In this document: piece by piece, positions 18,298 through 27,397 of the stretch
Numbering within the stretch: position 1 is the first letter of the stretch
Layout of the letters: the number at the start of each line of letters is the position of its first letter
Assembly: GCF_000517445.1 (NCBI RefSeq)
Contig: NZ_CP006965.1
Coordinates: forward strand, 434,001-498,000
Direction: 5' to 3'
Length of the DNA stretch: 64,000 bases
Origin: Thermococcus paralvinellae
GTDB taxonomy: Archaea > Methanobacteriota_B > Thermococci > Thermococcales > Thermococcaceae
Program-made: the position numbers and the translations under genes
Notes under the pieces: model-generated
Told to the model about the DNA's origin: nothing
What the model saw: only the letters and a program-made list of their open reading frames with translations
Database searches by the model: none

Positions 18298-19509
18298 ATG
18301 ATAGAAATCACACCGATAAAAACTTTAGATGGAAAAATTAAAGCTCCTCCCTCAAAGAGCTATACGCATAGAGCATTATTTTTGGGATTACTTTCGGAAG
18401 GGAAAACGAAAATAGAGAACCCGCTAATCTGCACTGATACACTTGCAACGCTAAACGCTGTGAGAGCATTTGGAGCCAAAGCAGATTGGAATTTTGTCGA
18501 AAGTTCTGGAGAAGTTAAGCCAGCTAAAATTAACGCTTTTGAATCAGGAACAACCGCGAGGTTAGCCATAGGAATTAGTGCCTTAGCAGATGGAGAAAGC
18601 GTGATAGACGGAAAAGAATCTTTAAGGAAACGCCCCATGGAACCTCTACTTAAAGCTTTAAGTGATTTAGGGGTAAAAACTAAATCGAATGGATTTTTGC
18701 CAGTGCGAGTTTTTGGTGGGAAGATAAGAGAGGATTACGTGAGAGTTGATGGGAGTATTTCGTCACAGTTCATCACTGCCCTGCTTTTCTTGGGAGCTAA
18801 AGTTGGATTAAGCGTGGAAGTGCTGAACCCAGTTTCAAAGCCCTACCTTGAGATAACGCTTAGAACACTAAAGTGGGCTAATGTTAAGGTTGAAAGAGAT
18901 GATGGTATTTTCCACGTTTATCAGGGTATAAAAGCTGAGCATTTCTCAATCCCCGGTGATTACTCTTCAGCTTCATTCTTTTTAGTAGCTGGAGCGATAT
19001 TCGGTAAAGTTAGAGTTGAAGGATTGGATAAAGATGATGTTCAGGCCGATAAAGTGATAGTTGAGCTCTTGAGGGAGTTTGGAGCTAACGTAAAAGTTGG
19101 CAAAGACTACGTTGAAGTTGAGAGGGGTGAATTAGTAGGGCAAGAAGTTGACTGCAGGGACTTTCCTGATCTCTTCCCAGTTTTAGCTGTTTTAGGAGCC
19201 TACTCAGAAGGAAGAACTGTTTTGAGGGCAAAGCATTTGCGCTACAAAGAGAGCGACAGGATAAGGGCTATGGCTTTGAACTTGGCGAAGATGGGTGCAA
19301 AAGTAAAAGAGCTCGACGACGGTTTAATAATAAGCAAGAGCGAGCTTAGAGGCACTGTATTGAATCCGCAAAATGACCACAGGATTGCAATGGCATTAAC
19401 AATTGCCGCTTTAGGTGCAAGAGGGAAAAGTGTCATCTTAAACGAGAGATGCGTCGAAAAGTCCTATCCGAACTTCTTTGGAGATTTAAGGGGGTTGGTC
19501 AGCCAATGA
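18298..19509 (+). CDS. aroA: 3-phosphoshikimate 1-carboxyvinyltransferase (EPSP synthase)
   Basis: Transfers enolpyruvyl from PEP to shikimate 3-phosphate. Signature segments: APPSKSYTHRALFLGLLS at the N-terminus, ESGTTARLAIGISAL, RPMEPLL, and HLRYKESDRI near the C-terminus, then NDHRIAMALTIAAL. The length of 403 residues is typical of archaea. GAGGTGAGCTG precedes the ATG. Its TGA overlaps the aroC ATG as ATGA. Confidence 0.96.
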   Translation: MIEITPIKTLDGKIKAPPSKSYTHRALFLGLLSEGKTKIENPLICTDTLATLNAVRAFGAKADWNFVESSGEVKPAKINAFESGTTARLAIGISALADGESVIDGKESLRKRPMEPLLKALSDLGVKTKSNGFLPVRVFGGKIREDYVRVDGSISSQFITALLFLGAKVGLSVEVLNPVSKPYLEITLRTLKWANVKVERDDGIFHVYQGIKAEHFSIPGDYSSASFFLVAGAIFGKVRVEGLDKDDVQADKVIVELLREFGANVKVGKDYVEVERGELVGQEVDCRDFPDLFPVLAVLGAYSEGRTVLRAKHLRYKESDRIRAMALNLAKMGAKVKELDDGLIISKSELRGTVLNPQNDHRIAMALTIAALGARGKSVILNERCVEKSYPNFFGDLRGLVSQ

Positions 19510-20588
19510 TGGGAAGAATGCTTAGATTTTCGCTCTTCGGTGAGAGCCATGGAAGAGTTGTTGGAGTTCTAATTGAGGGAGTTCCACCAGGAATTAAAGT
19601 TAATCTAGAAAAGATGAAAGCTGAGCTTGAGAGGAGAAAGGGCATTAAGAGGTTCTCAACTAAAAGAAGAGAGAGCGACAAGCCAGTAATCCTCTCAGGG
19701 GTCTTCAACGGCTTTACGACTGGTTCTCCTATAGCTGTAATCATTGAGAACAAAGATGTTGATTCATCTTATTATGAGGAAATAAAAAACACCCCAAGAC
19801 CCGGACACAGTGATTACACTGCTAAAATCAAGTATTTTGGATTCAACGATTACAGGGGTGGTGGATTTTTCTCTGGCAGGTTGACGGCTGGAATAGTAAT
19901 AGCCGGCTACTTTGCGAAGGAGATTTTAGCAAAAGCTGGAATAGAAGTAAAAGCTTACATAAAATCCATTGGAAAAGTAAAAGCAAGGAATTTGAGCGTT
20001 GAAGAAATCTTTAGCTCAAAAAACAGCTTTTGCCCAGATGAGGAAGTTTTTCAAAAAATGCTCGAAGAGATGGAAAGAGCAAGGAAAGATGGGGACAGTG
20101 TTGGTGGCATTGTCGAAGTTATAGCCCTAAACGTTCCTCCCGGCTTTGGCGGTCCTTACGACGAAGATTTGGAAGGGGATTTAGCTAAAGCCTTCTTTGC
20201 AATTCCAGCTGTTAAGGGGGTTGAATTTGGTTTAGGTTTTAAGATAGCTGAGCTTAGAGGAAGTGAAGCAAACGATCCATTTGTTGTCAAAGATGGGAAA
20301 ATTATGACAGAGACCAACAACTGCGGCGGCATTTTGGGAGGAATAAGCAATGGAATGCCAATAGTTGCGAGAATTGCATTTAAACCAACACCTTCAATTT
20401 ACAAGCCACAAAGAACGGTTGACTTGGAGAAGATAGAAGAAACTGAGATAAAGCTCAGAGGCCGCTTTGATTCCTGCATAGTACCAAAAGCTCTGCCAGT
20501 TGTTGAATCCATGATGGCCTTGGTTTTGGCAGATCATTTGCTGAGGTGGTTGAGTTGGAAAGGCTTCATGAGCTTAGGAAAAGGATAG
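19506..20588 (+). CDS. aroC: Chorismate synthase
   Basis: FMN-dependent final step to chorismate. Signatures FGESHGRVVGVLIEGVPPG, RPGHSDYTA and the FSGRLTAGIVIAGYFAKEIL region are all present. The frame is open upstream, but the ATG at 19506 overlapping the aroA stop gives 360 residues, normal for the family. In-frame ATGs at 19509 and 19518 are alternatives. It overlaps the chorismate mutase gene by about 43 bases. Confidence 0.95.
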   Translation: MMGRMLRFSLFGESHGRVVGVLIEGVPPGIKVNLEKMKAELERRKGIKRFSTKRRESDKPVILSGVFNGFTTGSPIAVIIENKDVDSSYYEEIKNTPRPGHSDYTAKIKYFGFNDYRGGGFFSGRLTAGIVIAGYFAKEILAKAGIEVKAYIKSIGKVKARNLSVEEIFSSKNSFCPDEEVFQKMLEEMERARKDGDSVGGIVEVIALNVPPGFGGPYDEDLEGDLAKAFFAIPAVKGVEFGLGFKIAELRGSEANDPFVVKDGKIMTETNNCGGILGGISNGMPIVARIAFKPTPSIYKPQRTVDLEKIEETEIKLRGRFDSCIVPKALPVVESMMALVLADHLLRWLSWKGFMSLGKG

Positions 20589-20785
20589 ATGAGATTGATA
20601 AACAAATAATTGAGCTCTTGGAGAAGAGAGTTAGGATTGCTAAGGAGATTGGGGAAATAAAGAGAGAGTTAAACTTGCCCATAAGGGATGAAAAAAGAGA
20701 GGAAGAAGTCCTCAGGAGAGCTGGCAAGTTTAGGGAAGTCTTTGAGAAGATAGTGGAGGTTTGTAGGGATGTTCAACGTGTATGA
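20546..20785 (+). CDS. aroQ: Chorismate mutase, AroQ type
   Basis: Rearranges chorismate to prephenate for tyrosine and phenylalanine. This is a small all-helical single-domain form (about 79 residues) with the AroQ pattern LHELRKRIDEIDKQIIELLEKR, VRIAKEIGEIK and PIRDEKREEEVL. It is stand-alone, not fused to a dehydrogenase or dehydratase. The start may be GTG 20546 or TTG 20555; GAGGTGG at 20544-20550 suits the latter. It is embedded between aroC and the aminotransferase with overlaps on both sides. Confidence 0.9.
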   Translation: MVELERLHELRKRIDEIDKQIIELLEKRVRIAKEIGEIKRELNLPIRDEKREEEVLRRAGKFREVFEKIVEVCRDVQRV

Positions 20786-21803
20786 GTTTTTTAACAAAAT
20801 TTCATCGCTCAATCCCAAAATAAGATTAGATGCTGGACAACCGGATATAAATGTGGATGAGAGGATAATAGAAGAAGCTGTGAGCTCTTTAAAGAGGGGC
20901 GAAACAGGATATACCAAAACTCCTGGCTTAGATGAGCTTAGGGAGAAGATAGCAGAAGTTGAAGGAGTTGAAAAAGAGAATGTAATAGTTGGTAACGGCT
21001 CAAAGATTTTAATTGCTTCGCAGATTTTAAGGGCTAGGCGTATTGGAGTAATTTCTCCTTACTGGCAGGCTTATGAGAGCATAGCTAAGGCATTTGGGAA
21101 AGAAGTTAAAATCTTTAAGACTTCCCTTGAAGATGGCTGGAAGCCAAAAATAGAAAGATTAAATGTTGACTTACTCATCTTAAACTATCCAAACAATCCA
21201 ACGGGAAAAATTCTGCCAAGAGAAAAGCTCAAAGAAATCCTTGAGATTGCTGAGGATGGAAATGTAAAAGTTTTAGCCGATGAAATTTACTCTGACATAA
21301 CTTTTAAACCCTTCACACCAGCGAGGGAGCTTTATGACAACGTTGTGACCGTTAAAGGCTTCTCAAAGCTCTTCGCCATGACGGGATTTAGGTTAGGTTA
21401 TGCAATAGCGCAAAGAGAAGATATTAAAGCTATGCAGAAGTTTTTAGAGGTAACAACAACTTGTGTTCCAATCTTCATTCAAAAGGCTGGAGTTAAAGCG
21501 TTAGAAATTAGAGAAGAGGTCAAAAAGAGGGTTGTCAAAATCTACGAGGAGAGAGCAAGACTTGCTTCAAGAATACTGAAAGACTTTGAATTTTACGAGC
21601 CAGATGGAGCGTTTTATCTCTTCGTTAGAATAGGAATTGATGGACTTAGTTTTGCCGAGAAGCTTTTAGAAAAGGGTGTTTCTGTTTTTCCAGGAATAGC
21701 CTTCGGAGATTATGGAGATTTTATCAGAATCTCATTGGTAAGTTCGAGGCTTGAAGAAGGACTCAAAATAATTAAGGAGGTTAAGCTATGCGCATCGGAA
21801 TAA
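20769..21803 (+). CDS. PLP aminotransferase of the aromatic operon
   Basis: Fold-type I class I/II aminotransferase. The PLP lysine is in VKGFSKLFAMTGFRLGYA, with NYPNNPTGKI and LADEIYSDI as cofactor-binding segments. At 344 residues it resembles histidinol-phosphate or aspartate-type aminotransferases. Placed between chorismate mutase and prephenate dehydrogenase, it most likely transaminates prephenate or 4-hydroxyphenylpyruvate/phenylpyruvate. This assignment rests on context, and substrate specificity cannot be read from the sequence. A separate hisC exists at 44.0-45.1 kb, which makes a histidine role less likely. Confidence 0.85.
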   Translation: MFNVYEFFNKISSLNPKIRLDAGQPDINVDERIIEEAVSSLKRGETGYTKTPGLDELREKIAEVEGVEKENVIVGNGSKILIASQILRARRIGVISPYWQAYESIAKAFGKEVKIFKTSLEDGWKPKIERLNVDLLILNYPNNPTGKILPREKLKEILEIAEDGNVKVLADEIYSDITFKPFTPARELYDNVVTVKGFSKLFAMTGFRLGYAIAQREDIKAMQKFLEVTTTCVPIFIQKAGVKALEIREEVKKRVVKIYEERARLASRILKDFEFYEPDGAFYLFVRIGIDGLSFAEKLLEKGVSVFPGIAFGDYGDFIRISLVSSRLEEGLKIIKEVKLCASE

Positions 21804-22573
21804 TCGGCTATGGAAAAATGGGGAAGCTGTTTGCCAGAGAGTTCAGCACAAGGCATGAAGTTGGAATTTACTCAAACCATGCAGAAAAGAGTGAGTTTAA
21901 GCTGTTTAGCTCAATAGAGGAGCTTTTTAAATGGGCAGATTTGATTGTAATTGCTAAATCTCTTGAGGAGACACCCAAAGTTTTAGAGGAGCTTGCAAAG
22001 TTGAGTGAAAAAATTGAAGGAAAGGTCATCTTTGATATCTCGACATTCAAGAGAGATGTGATAGAGATTTACAAAAGATTTCCGGAGAGTGTTAAGGTTT
22101 GCAGTGTTCACCCGATGTTTGGTGCTGGAGCTAAGAGCTTCGAAGGAAGAAGATTCATAGTAATTCCAGTTGAGGGGAGAGAGGAAGATATAAATCCAGT
22201 GATAAATCTTTTCAAGGAATTTAAAGCTGAAGTTTTCGTTGCAGACGCAAAAACTCACGATGAAATGATGAAGATTGTCATTGGACTCCCATACTTCATT
22301 GGCATCTCATTCCTAAGCTTCCTCTCGGAATTTGAAGGAGTTGAAAACTTTGGAGGTACATCATTTGAGTATTTGACCACTTACGCAAAAGCTGTACTGA
22401 ATGACTCACCAGAATTCATTGACGAGGTTTTGGAATTCTCAAAGGACAAAATCAAGGAATTCCTTAGATTCGTTGAAAAAGGAGAATTTAACGTTCAGGA
22501 GCTTAGAGAGAAGTTTGAACATGAAATTGAGGAGAGCTACAAAAGATTTTACATAGTGTTAAACAAAGAATGA
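21788..22573 (+). CDS. tyrA: Prephenate dehydrogenase
   Basis: Oxidative decarboxylation of prephenate (or arogenate) for tyrosine. The Rossmann motif GYGKMGKLF is at residues 7-15, and VCSVHPMFGAGAKSFEGRRFIVIP matches the catalytic-histidine segment of TyrA. At 261 residues it is a core dehydrogenase without ACT domain. GGAGG precedes the ATG, inside the aminotransferase gene. It is the last gene of the aro operon. A prephenate dehydratase (pheA) was not found in the window. Confidence 0.93.
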   Translation: MRIGIIGYGKMGKLFAREFSTRHEVGIYSNHAEKSEFKLFSSIEELFKWADLIVIAKSLEETPKVLEELAKLSEKIEGKVIFDISTFKRDVIEIYKRFPESVKVCSVHPMFGAGAKSFEGRRFIVIPVEGREEDINPVINLFKEFKAEVFVADAKTHDEMMKIVIGLPYFIGISFLSFLSEFEGVENFGGTSFEYLTTYAKAVLNDSPEFIDEVLEFSKDKIKEFLRFVEKGEFNVQELREKFEHEIEESYKRFYIVLNKE

Positions 22574-22660
22574 TTGGAATTGACAAATTTCGTCTAAATG
22601 ACATTTTCTCTTTGAAAAACTTTTTATCGCCAAAGGATTTCAAAAAAGGGAGTGTCAAAA

Positions 22661-23329
22661 ATGGAAAGGATAGCATTCATAGACATTGAAGGAACATTAA
22701 CAGAATATGAATTCTGGAACGAAATAGCGAATTACGTTGAGAAAGGAAATGAAATACGTGAGTTACTTTATAATGGGCTTAGAGGAGAAATTGACTGGTT
22801 TGAAGGATTTATGAAGAGAATAGAGCTCATAAAGGGAGTTGACAAAAAGTTAATTTTAAAAGCATCTCAAAAGCTTGAGCTCCAACCCCAAGCGAGAGAA
22901 TTAGTCGAGCTCTTGAAGAGTGAAGGCTTTTACGTAGTTTTGGTGAGTGGAGGTTTTAAGGAAGTTGTAAAAAAAGCCCTAACGTATACCAATGCAAACA
23001 TGCTCATTGCGAATAAGTTGCTTTTCAAAGATGGAAAAGTCTGTGGAGTTTACCTATCTTTCAGGAGCAAGGATGAAATACTGGACAGATTTTCAGCAGA
23101 AAGAAGTTTTGTTTTAGCTATTGGGGATGGGAGTAACGACATTCCAATGTTTAAAAGGGCTAACGTAAGCATTGCAGTCGGAAACAACAAAAAGGCCATT
23201 GAACATGCTGACTTTAATGCTAATAACCTTGACGAGCTCATAAAACTCGTCAGTGAAGTGCTTGAAAATGGTGTAGAAATCAGAAGGGGATATGCTCTTC
23301 CTCAAGAAGGAACTCTAGAGACACCTTGA
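22661..23329 (+). CDS. HAD-superfamily phosphatase, SerB-like
   Basis: Haloacid dehalogenase phosphatase with a cap inserted after motif I. Motif I is FIDIEGTLT, so the second Asp of DxD is a Glu, as known in enolase-phosphatase-type HADs. Motif II is VLVSGGF, motif III includes a Lys (NKLLFKDGK), and motif IV is AIGDGSNDIPMF. Overall it resembles archaeal phosphoserine phosphatase relatives. GTG 22652 is in frame, but AAAGGGAG fits ATG 22661 better. It stands alone after the aro operon; the substrate is not known. Confidence 0.82.
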   Translation: MERIAFIDIEGTLTEYEFWNEIANYVEKGNEIRELLYNGLRGEIDWFEGFMKRIELIKGVDKKLILKASQKLELQPQARELVELLKSEGFYVVLVSGGFKEVVKKALTYTNANMLIANKLLFKDGKVCGVYLSFRSKDEILDRFSAERSFVLAIGDGSNDIPMFKRANVSIAVGNNKKAIEHADFNANNLDELIKLVSEVLENGVEIRRGYALPQEGTLETP

Positions 23330-23363
23330 GACCATAGGAAGGTTCATAATTACATTTTTCTTT

Positions 23364-23401
<38 letters not shown>

Positions 23402-23453
23402 ATTCCAGCGCAAAACTTATTATTCAAGCCTTAGATGTAGTTCTGGTGGGATT

Positions 23454-24128
23454 ATGCAAAAAGATAAGCCGAGTATCACAAAAGTTGTTAAAGACCTTAT
23501 CATGTCAAAACCAGCGATTAGGGAATGTATGATTCTGGATATTGTAAACTACAGTGCTCTGGCAAGACTCTTGTTGGAAGAATTAGAGAGTAGGGACATC
23601 AAAACCTCAGTTGGAGCTGTAAAGATGGCTTTGATAAGGCTTGGAGGCGAGCTTAAGAAAGAGAGGGAATCCCTTGAGAGACAAATTAAGAATGTTATCG
23701 CTGGAACAGTTATTGAACTCCAATCCGATTTAGTAGTTGTAACAGTCGAAAAAAGAATCCTTTTAAATAAAATTGAAAGGCTTTCGAAGGTCATGGAAAA
23801 AGCTCGTTTCTTCCAACTTACACAAGGTGTTGAGACATTTACAATTGTTGTCTCGAGTGAGGAGAAAGAAGAGATAATCAAGATTTTGGAAGAAAGCGTA
23901 GTCGATATTATCGAAGAACAAACGGCTATAATCCTCATAAGTCCCGAGGAAATAATTGAGACTCCGGGAATAGTGGCTTTCGTGACATCGGCACTCTCCT
24001 CAAATGGAGTAAACATAACCCAAGTAATCTCGTGTCATAAAGATACAATATTCGTTCTCGACAGAAGGGATGCTCCAAAAGCTTACCAAATCCTTGAAGA
24101 GTTGATTTTAAAGATGAGGAAGGCTTAA
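23454..24128 (+). CDS. ACT-domain protein with N-terminal HTH-like region
   Basis: 224 residues. Residues about 1-75 are helical (VVKDLIMSKPAIRECMILDIVNYSALARLL, then AVKMALIRLGGEL) and look like a winged-helix region. After a charged linker come two ACT-like halves: VIELQSDLVVVTVEKR... and TPGIVAFVTSALSSNGVNITQVISCHKDTIFVLD. ACT domains bind amino acids, so an amino-acid-responsive regulator is plausible. I do not recognise a characterised protein. The aromatic operon lies upstream and an aminotransferase lies downstream. Confidence 0.75.
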   Translation: MQKDKPSITKVVKDLIMSKPAIRECMILDIVNYSALARLLLEELESRDIKTSVGAVKMALIRLGGELKKERESLERQIKNVIAGTVIELQSDLVVVTVEKRILLNKIERLSKVMEKARFFQLTQGVETFTIVVSSEEKEEIIKILEESVVDIIEEQTAIILISPEEIIETPGIVAFVTSALSSNGVNITQVISCHKDTIFVLDRRDAPKAYQILEELILKMRKA

Positions 24129-24157
24129 GTTTGTCAAAAATACAAAACACAAGGGGA

Positions 24158-24167
24158 AAAATTTATA
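24158..24167 (+). promoter_or_regulatory. TATA box upstream of aminotransferase
   Basis: AAATTTATAT about 40 bases before the preferred ATG at 24205; it predicts a start near 24185. Confidence 0.45.
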
Positions 24168-24204
24168 TCCATTAATGAACATAAGTGTGGGCCTAGGTGA
24201 TAAA

Positions 24205-25371
24205 ATGTTCTCTCAGAGAATACTTGACATCGATATGAGTGAAGTCAAACGAGTGGTCTCTTTAATAAAAGGTGGGAACGTAATTTCATTCGCCGGTGGA
24301 GTGCCAAGTAAGGAGCTTTTTCCTCTTAAAGAGCTGAGAGAAGCATTTCTAGAAGTTGGGGAAATTGCTGATGTGTTTCAATATGGTTCAACTTTGGGAT
24401 TTGAAGGCCTCAGAGAGGAACTATTAAAGCACTTAAAGGAAAGTCAGGAAATTCATGCAAAACTCGAAGAGATAATGATAACTCACGGTTCTCAGCAGGG
24501 AATTGATATCATTGGAAGGGTTCTTGTTGATCCAGGAGATATAATTGTAGTCGAAGCACCAACGTACTTTGTCGCTCTAAACACCTTCCAAGTTTATGAA
24601 GCGAGATTTCTTCAAGTTGGGCTTGATGAAGAGGGTCTGAAGACTGAAGAACTTGAAAGCCTATTAAGAAAGGGTGAAAAGATAAAACTCGTCTATACAA
24701 TTCCAACGTTCCAAAATCCTTCTGGAGTTACTATGGGCGAAGAGAGAAGGAAACACTTAGTGGAGCTTGCAGAGGATTTTGACTTCATAATAGTTGAGGA
24801 CAATCCATATGGAGAGCTTCGCTATTCAGGAAGCCCTGTAAAAGCAATAAAGCACTTTGATAAGAGTGGAAGGGTAATAAACTTGGGAACGTTCTCAAAG
24901 ATTTTCGTTCCGGGCTTTAGGTTGGCATGGCTTATAGCGAGTGAAGAACTCATGGAAAAGCTTGAAGTTGGAAAATTAACCACCGATGTTTGTTCAAACA
25001 CAGTTGGACAGTACGTTACTTGGGCATTTATGAGGAAAGGGTTATTAAAGAAGCACATCCAAAGACTTATAGAGTTCTATAGGCCAAAACGGGATGCAAT
25101 GCTTGAGGCCTTAGATGAGTTCATGCCTGAAAACGTCAGCTGGACAAAGCCGGATGGGGGAATGTTTATCTGGTTAACTATTGATGATAATGTTGATACC
25201 AAAGAAATGCTTGAGGATGCTGTTAAGAGAGGAGTTGCTTATGTTCCCGGAAAAGTGTTTTATACCTTAAGGGGTGGAGAAAACCAGATGAGGCTGAACT
25301 TCACATTTGAAAGTGTTGAACGGATAAGGGAAGGGGTAAAGATTCTAGCAAAACTTATTTCTATCTCTTAG
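24205..25371 (+). CDS. PLP-dependent aminotransferase, aromatic/2-aminoadipate type
   Basis: Fold-type I aminotransferase of the AroAT/KAT/LysN group. ISFAGGVPSKELFP, YTIPTFQNPSGVTM, IIVEDNPYGELRY and the PLP lysine in LGTFSKIFVPGFRLAW are all visible. The length of about 388 residues is usual. The frame starts at ATG 24175, but CTAGGTGAT just before 24205 supports ATG 24205 (MFSQRILDIDMSEVK). Related Thermococcales enzymes transaminate aromatic amino acids or 2-aminoadipate with 2-oxoglutarate. Proximity to the aro operon favours an aromatic role, but LysN-like activity is possible. Confidence 0.88.
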   Translation: MFSQRILDIDMSEVKRVVSLIKGGNVISFAGGVPSKELFPLKELREAFLEVGEIADVFQYGSTLGFEGLREELLKHLKESQEIHAKLEEIMITHGSQQGIDIIGRVLVDPGDIIVVEAPTYFVALNTFQVYEARFLQVGLDEEGLKTEELESLLRKGEKIKLVYTIPTFQNPSGVTMGEERRKHLVELAEDFDFIIVEDNPYGELRYSGSPVKAIKHFDKSGRVINLGTFSKIFVPGFRLAWLIASEELMEKLEVGKLTTDVCSNTVGQYVTWAFMRKGLLKKHIQRLIEFYRPKRDAMLEALDEFMPENVSWTKPDGGMFIWLTIDDNVDTKEMLEDAVKRGVAYVPGKVFYTLRGGENQMRLNFTFESVERIREGVKILAKLISIS

Positions 25372-25373
25372 GA

Positions 25374-25389
25374 TTTTCGTTTTTTATTT
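25374..25389 (+). terminator. Oligo-T terminator after the aminotransferase
   Basis: TTTTCGTTTTTTATTT directly behind the stop codon, in the gap between convergent genes. Archaeal termination commonly occurs at such T-runs. Confidence 0.45.
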
Positions 25390-25413
25390 CAAAAAGAATA
25401 AAGCTAGAAAGAG

Positions 25414-25752
25414 CTAAAGGGCATTTGTTCCCTTCTCTTCAGTCCTGATCCTTATAGCCTCTTCGATGGGTATTATGAATATCTTTCCGTCTCCAACTTC
25501 ACCAGTCTTTGCAGCACTTATTATTGCCTTGACAACTCTGTCCACATCTTTGTCGTCAACGACTACCTCAATTTTTACTTTTGTTAGGAGCTCGACTTTC
25601 ATCAGTCTTCCTCTAAATTGTATTGTCATTCCTCCTTCTTTTCCTCTTCCCATCACCGCAGTCACTGTCATTCCGAAGAATCCCTCATCTTCTAACGCTT
25701 TTATGACGTCCTTAAGCTTTTCCTCCCTGATTATTGCCTCAACCTTCTTCAT
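25414..25752 (-). CDS. glnK: PII nitrogen regulatory protein
   Basis: Trimeric PII signal protein that binds ATP/ADP and 2-oxoglutarate and gates the ammonium channel. The 112-residue size, N-terminal MKKVEAIIREEKLKDV and B-loop TGEVGDGKIFIIPIEEA are diagnostic. In the T-loop, the position of the bacterial uridylylated Tyr51 (RGAEYMVDF) reads RGRLMKVEL, so that modification is not possible. It overlaps amt by four bases, the classic amt-glnK pair. Confidence 0.95.
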   Translation of the reverse strand: MKKVEAIIREEKLKDVIKALEDEGFFGMTVTAVMGRGKEGGMTIQFRGRLMKVELLTKVKIEVVVDDKDVDRVVKAIISAAKTGEVGDGKIFIIPIEEAIRIRTEEKGTNAL

Positions 25753-27167
25753 TCTTTCTCACCTCCGTTCTTAACTGTTGGAAGTAATACTGCCTCAGTT
25801 GATACGAAGTTTGGATATGCTATTGTTGCATGCTCCACTATGTCCAGTCCAAGCATTTCTTTCTCTGGGCTTACCCTTATTCCGACTGTCTTCTTGAGGA
25901 TGTAGAACAATATATAACCTGTTCCAAAGGCCCAGAGGAAGTTAACCACCGCTGAAATTAGTTGAGCAACGAAAAATCCAGCGTTTCCGTAAAGTAAACC
26001 TGTTACATAGGGTGGTTCAGTTGTGTAAACACCATAAGTTCCATCAGCGAACAGACCTAAGGCTATTAATCCCCAAGTTCCGTTGAACCCGTGGACAGGA
26101 ACAGCACCAACGACGTCATCGATTCCTCTCTTCTCAAGGAACCAGTAGCCATAAACTGCTATGAATCCAGCGACTATCCCAATGATTATTGCAGCCCAAG
26201 GAGTAACCCACGCACATGGGGCTGTTATGGCAACTAATCCTCCAATGGCACCGTTACAGATCATTCCAACATCTGGCTTCCCAAGCTTTTTCCATGTTAT
26301 TAGCATCGCTGTTATGGCACCTGCAGCTGCGGCTAAGTTAGTGTTAGCAGCGATGATTGAAATCCTAAGCTCGTGAGCTGAAAGCGTTGAACCTGGATTA
26401 AAGCCAAACCAGCCAAACCATAGGATGAGGGTTCCAATTACTGCATAAGCCATGTTATGACCAGGAATTGGTCTTGGGTTTCCATGTCTATCATATTTCC
26501 CAATCCTTGGCCCTAAGAGCATAGCGGCTGCTAAGGCTACATAACCACCTAAAGCGTGAACAACTCCACTTCCAGCGAAATCTAAAGCTCCATAACCCCC
26601 ACCAAGCTTCGTCATAAATTCACTTGAGCTCAACCAACCACCGCCCCAGAGCCAATGGCCATAGATTGGATAAATTATTGCACTCACAACTGCACTGTAG
26701 ATAAGATATGTTGAGAACTTTGGTCTCTCTGCTATTGCTCCACTGACTATTGTCGCTGCAGTAGCACAGAATACAAGCATGAAGAACCAAATCTCTATTG
26801 TTGAGACATCGTAGGCATCTCCAAGTAAAAACCATCCGCTCTTTCCTACTAAATCGTGCCAATCGTTGCCCATCATTAGAGCAAAGCCGACTGCAAAGAA
26901 GGCTAAGCTTCCAACTGCAAAATCCATCAAGTTTTTCATCATGACGTTTGCAACGTTTTTAGCCCTTGTAAAACCCGCTTCCAGCAGTGCAAATCCTGCC
27001 TGCATGAACATAACTAAGAATCCACATATTAAGACCCAAACGAAGTCCACTGGTGCTTCTGGAGTCTCCTTTAGGGTCTCTGCTCCCGTTGGGTCTCCTG
27101 CTAATACAAAGCTTCCACTAATTAATATTGCCACAAATATGGTAAACAAAATATTTGCTCCCCTCAC
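25749..27167 (-). CDS. amt: Ammonium transporter
   Basis: Amt/MEP/Rh channel for ammonium uptake, with eleven expected membrane spans. An N-terminal signal-like hydrophobic segment ends near SFVLAGDP. Conserved regions include FVWVLICGFLVMFMQAGFALLEAG, DFAGSGVVHALGG and VPVHGFNGTWG with pore histidines. The length of 472 residues is normal for archaeal Amt with an extended C-terminus. The start is GTG 27167 behind GGGGGTG. PII downstream should block it when nitrogen is plentiful. Confidence 0.95.
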   Translation of the reverse strand: MRGANILFTIFVAILISGSFVLAGDPTGAETLKETPEAPVDFVWVLICGFLVMFMQAGFALLEAGFTRAKNVANVMMKNLMDFAVGSLAFFAVGFALMMGNDWHDLVGKSGWFLLGDAYDVSTIEIWFFMLVFCATAATIVSGAIAERPKFSTYLIYSAVVSAIIYPIYGHWLWGGGWLSSSEFMTKLGGGYGALDFAGSGVVHALGGYVALAAAMLLGPRIGKYDRHGNPRPIPGHNMAYAVIGTLILWFGWFGFNPGSTLSAHELRISIIAANTNLAAAAGAITAMLITWKKLGKPDVGMICNGAIGGLVAITAPCAWVTPWAAIIIGIVAGFIAVYGYWFLEKRGIDDVVGAVPVHGFNGTWGLIALGLFADGTYGVYTTEPPYVTGLLYGNAGFFVAQLISAVVNFLWAFGTGYILFYILKKTVGIRVSPEKEMLGLDIVEHATIAYPNFVSTEAVLLPTVKNGGEKE

Positions 27168-27212
27168 TTTTTAGCACCCCCTTGAATTAACGTTCCCATC
27201 CTTGCAGCACTT

Positions 27213-27223
27213 CAAGTATAAGA
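27213..27223 (-). promoter_or_regulatory. TATA box of amt-glnK
   Basis: On the minus strand TCTTATACTTG lies about 50 bases before the amt GTG, predicting a start near 27190 and a leader that includes the GGGGGTG ribosome binding site. Confidence 0.4.
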
Positions 27224-27356
27224 CATTTTTGCAAAAATTATTGAGATTTTGTCAAATTTGTTCAGATGGTCCCATATTTATTTGGATAATTATTCAAAAA
27301 AGTTGAGAAATTTTTGAAAACTATATCTCTATTGTTAGTTTTCACTAATTGTTATA

Positions 27357-27397
27357 TTTGTAACAGAATTTTTCAATTTTGACACATTAGTTACAAA
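27357..27397 (+). promoter_or_regulatory. Inverted repeat upstream of the argG TATA box
   Basis: TTTGTAAC at 27357-27364 and its exact reverse complement GTTACAAA at 27390-27397 are separated by 25 bases and abut the TATA box. Position suggests an operator for a regulator that works on the argG promoter. Confidence 0.4.

Noticed and set aside
20769-21803. hisC as the name of the aminotransferase in the aro operon
   Set aside because: A clear hisC sits in the his operon; operon context favours an aromatic substrate.
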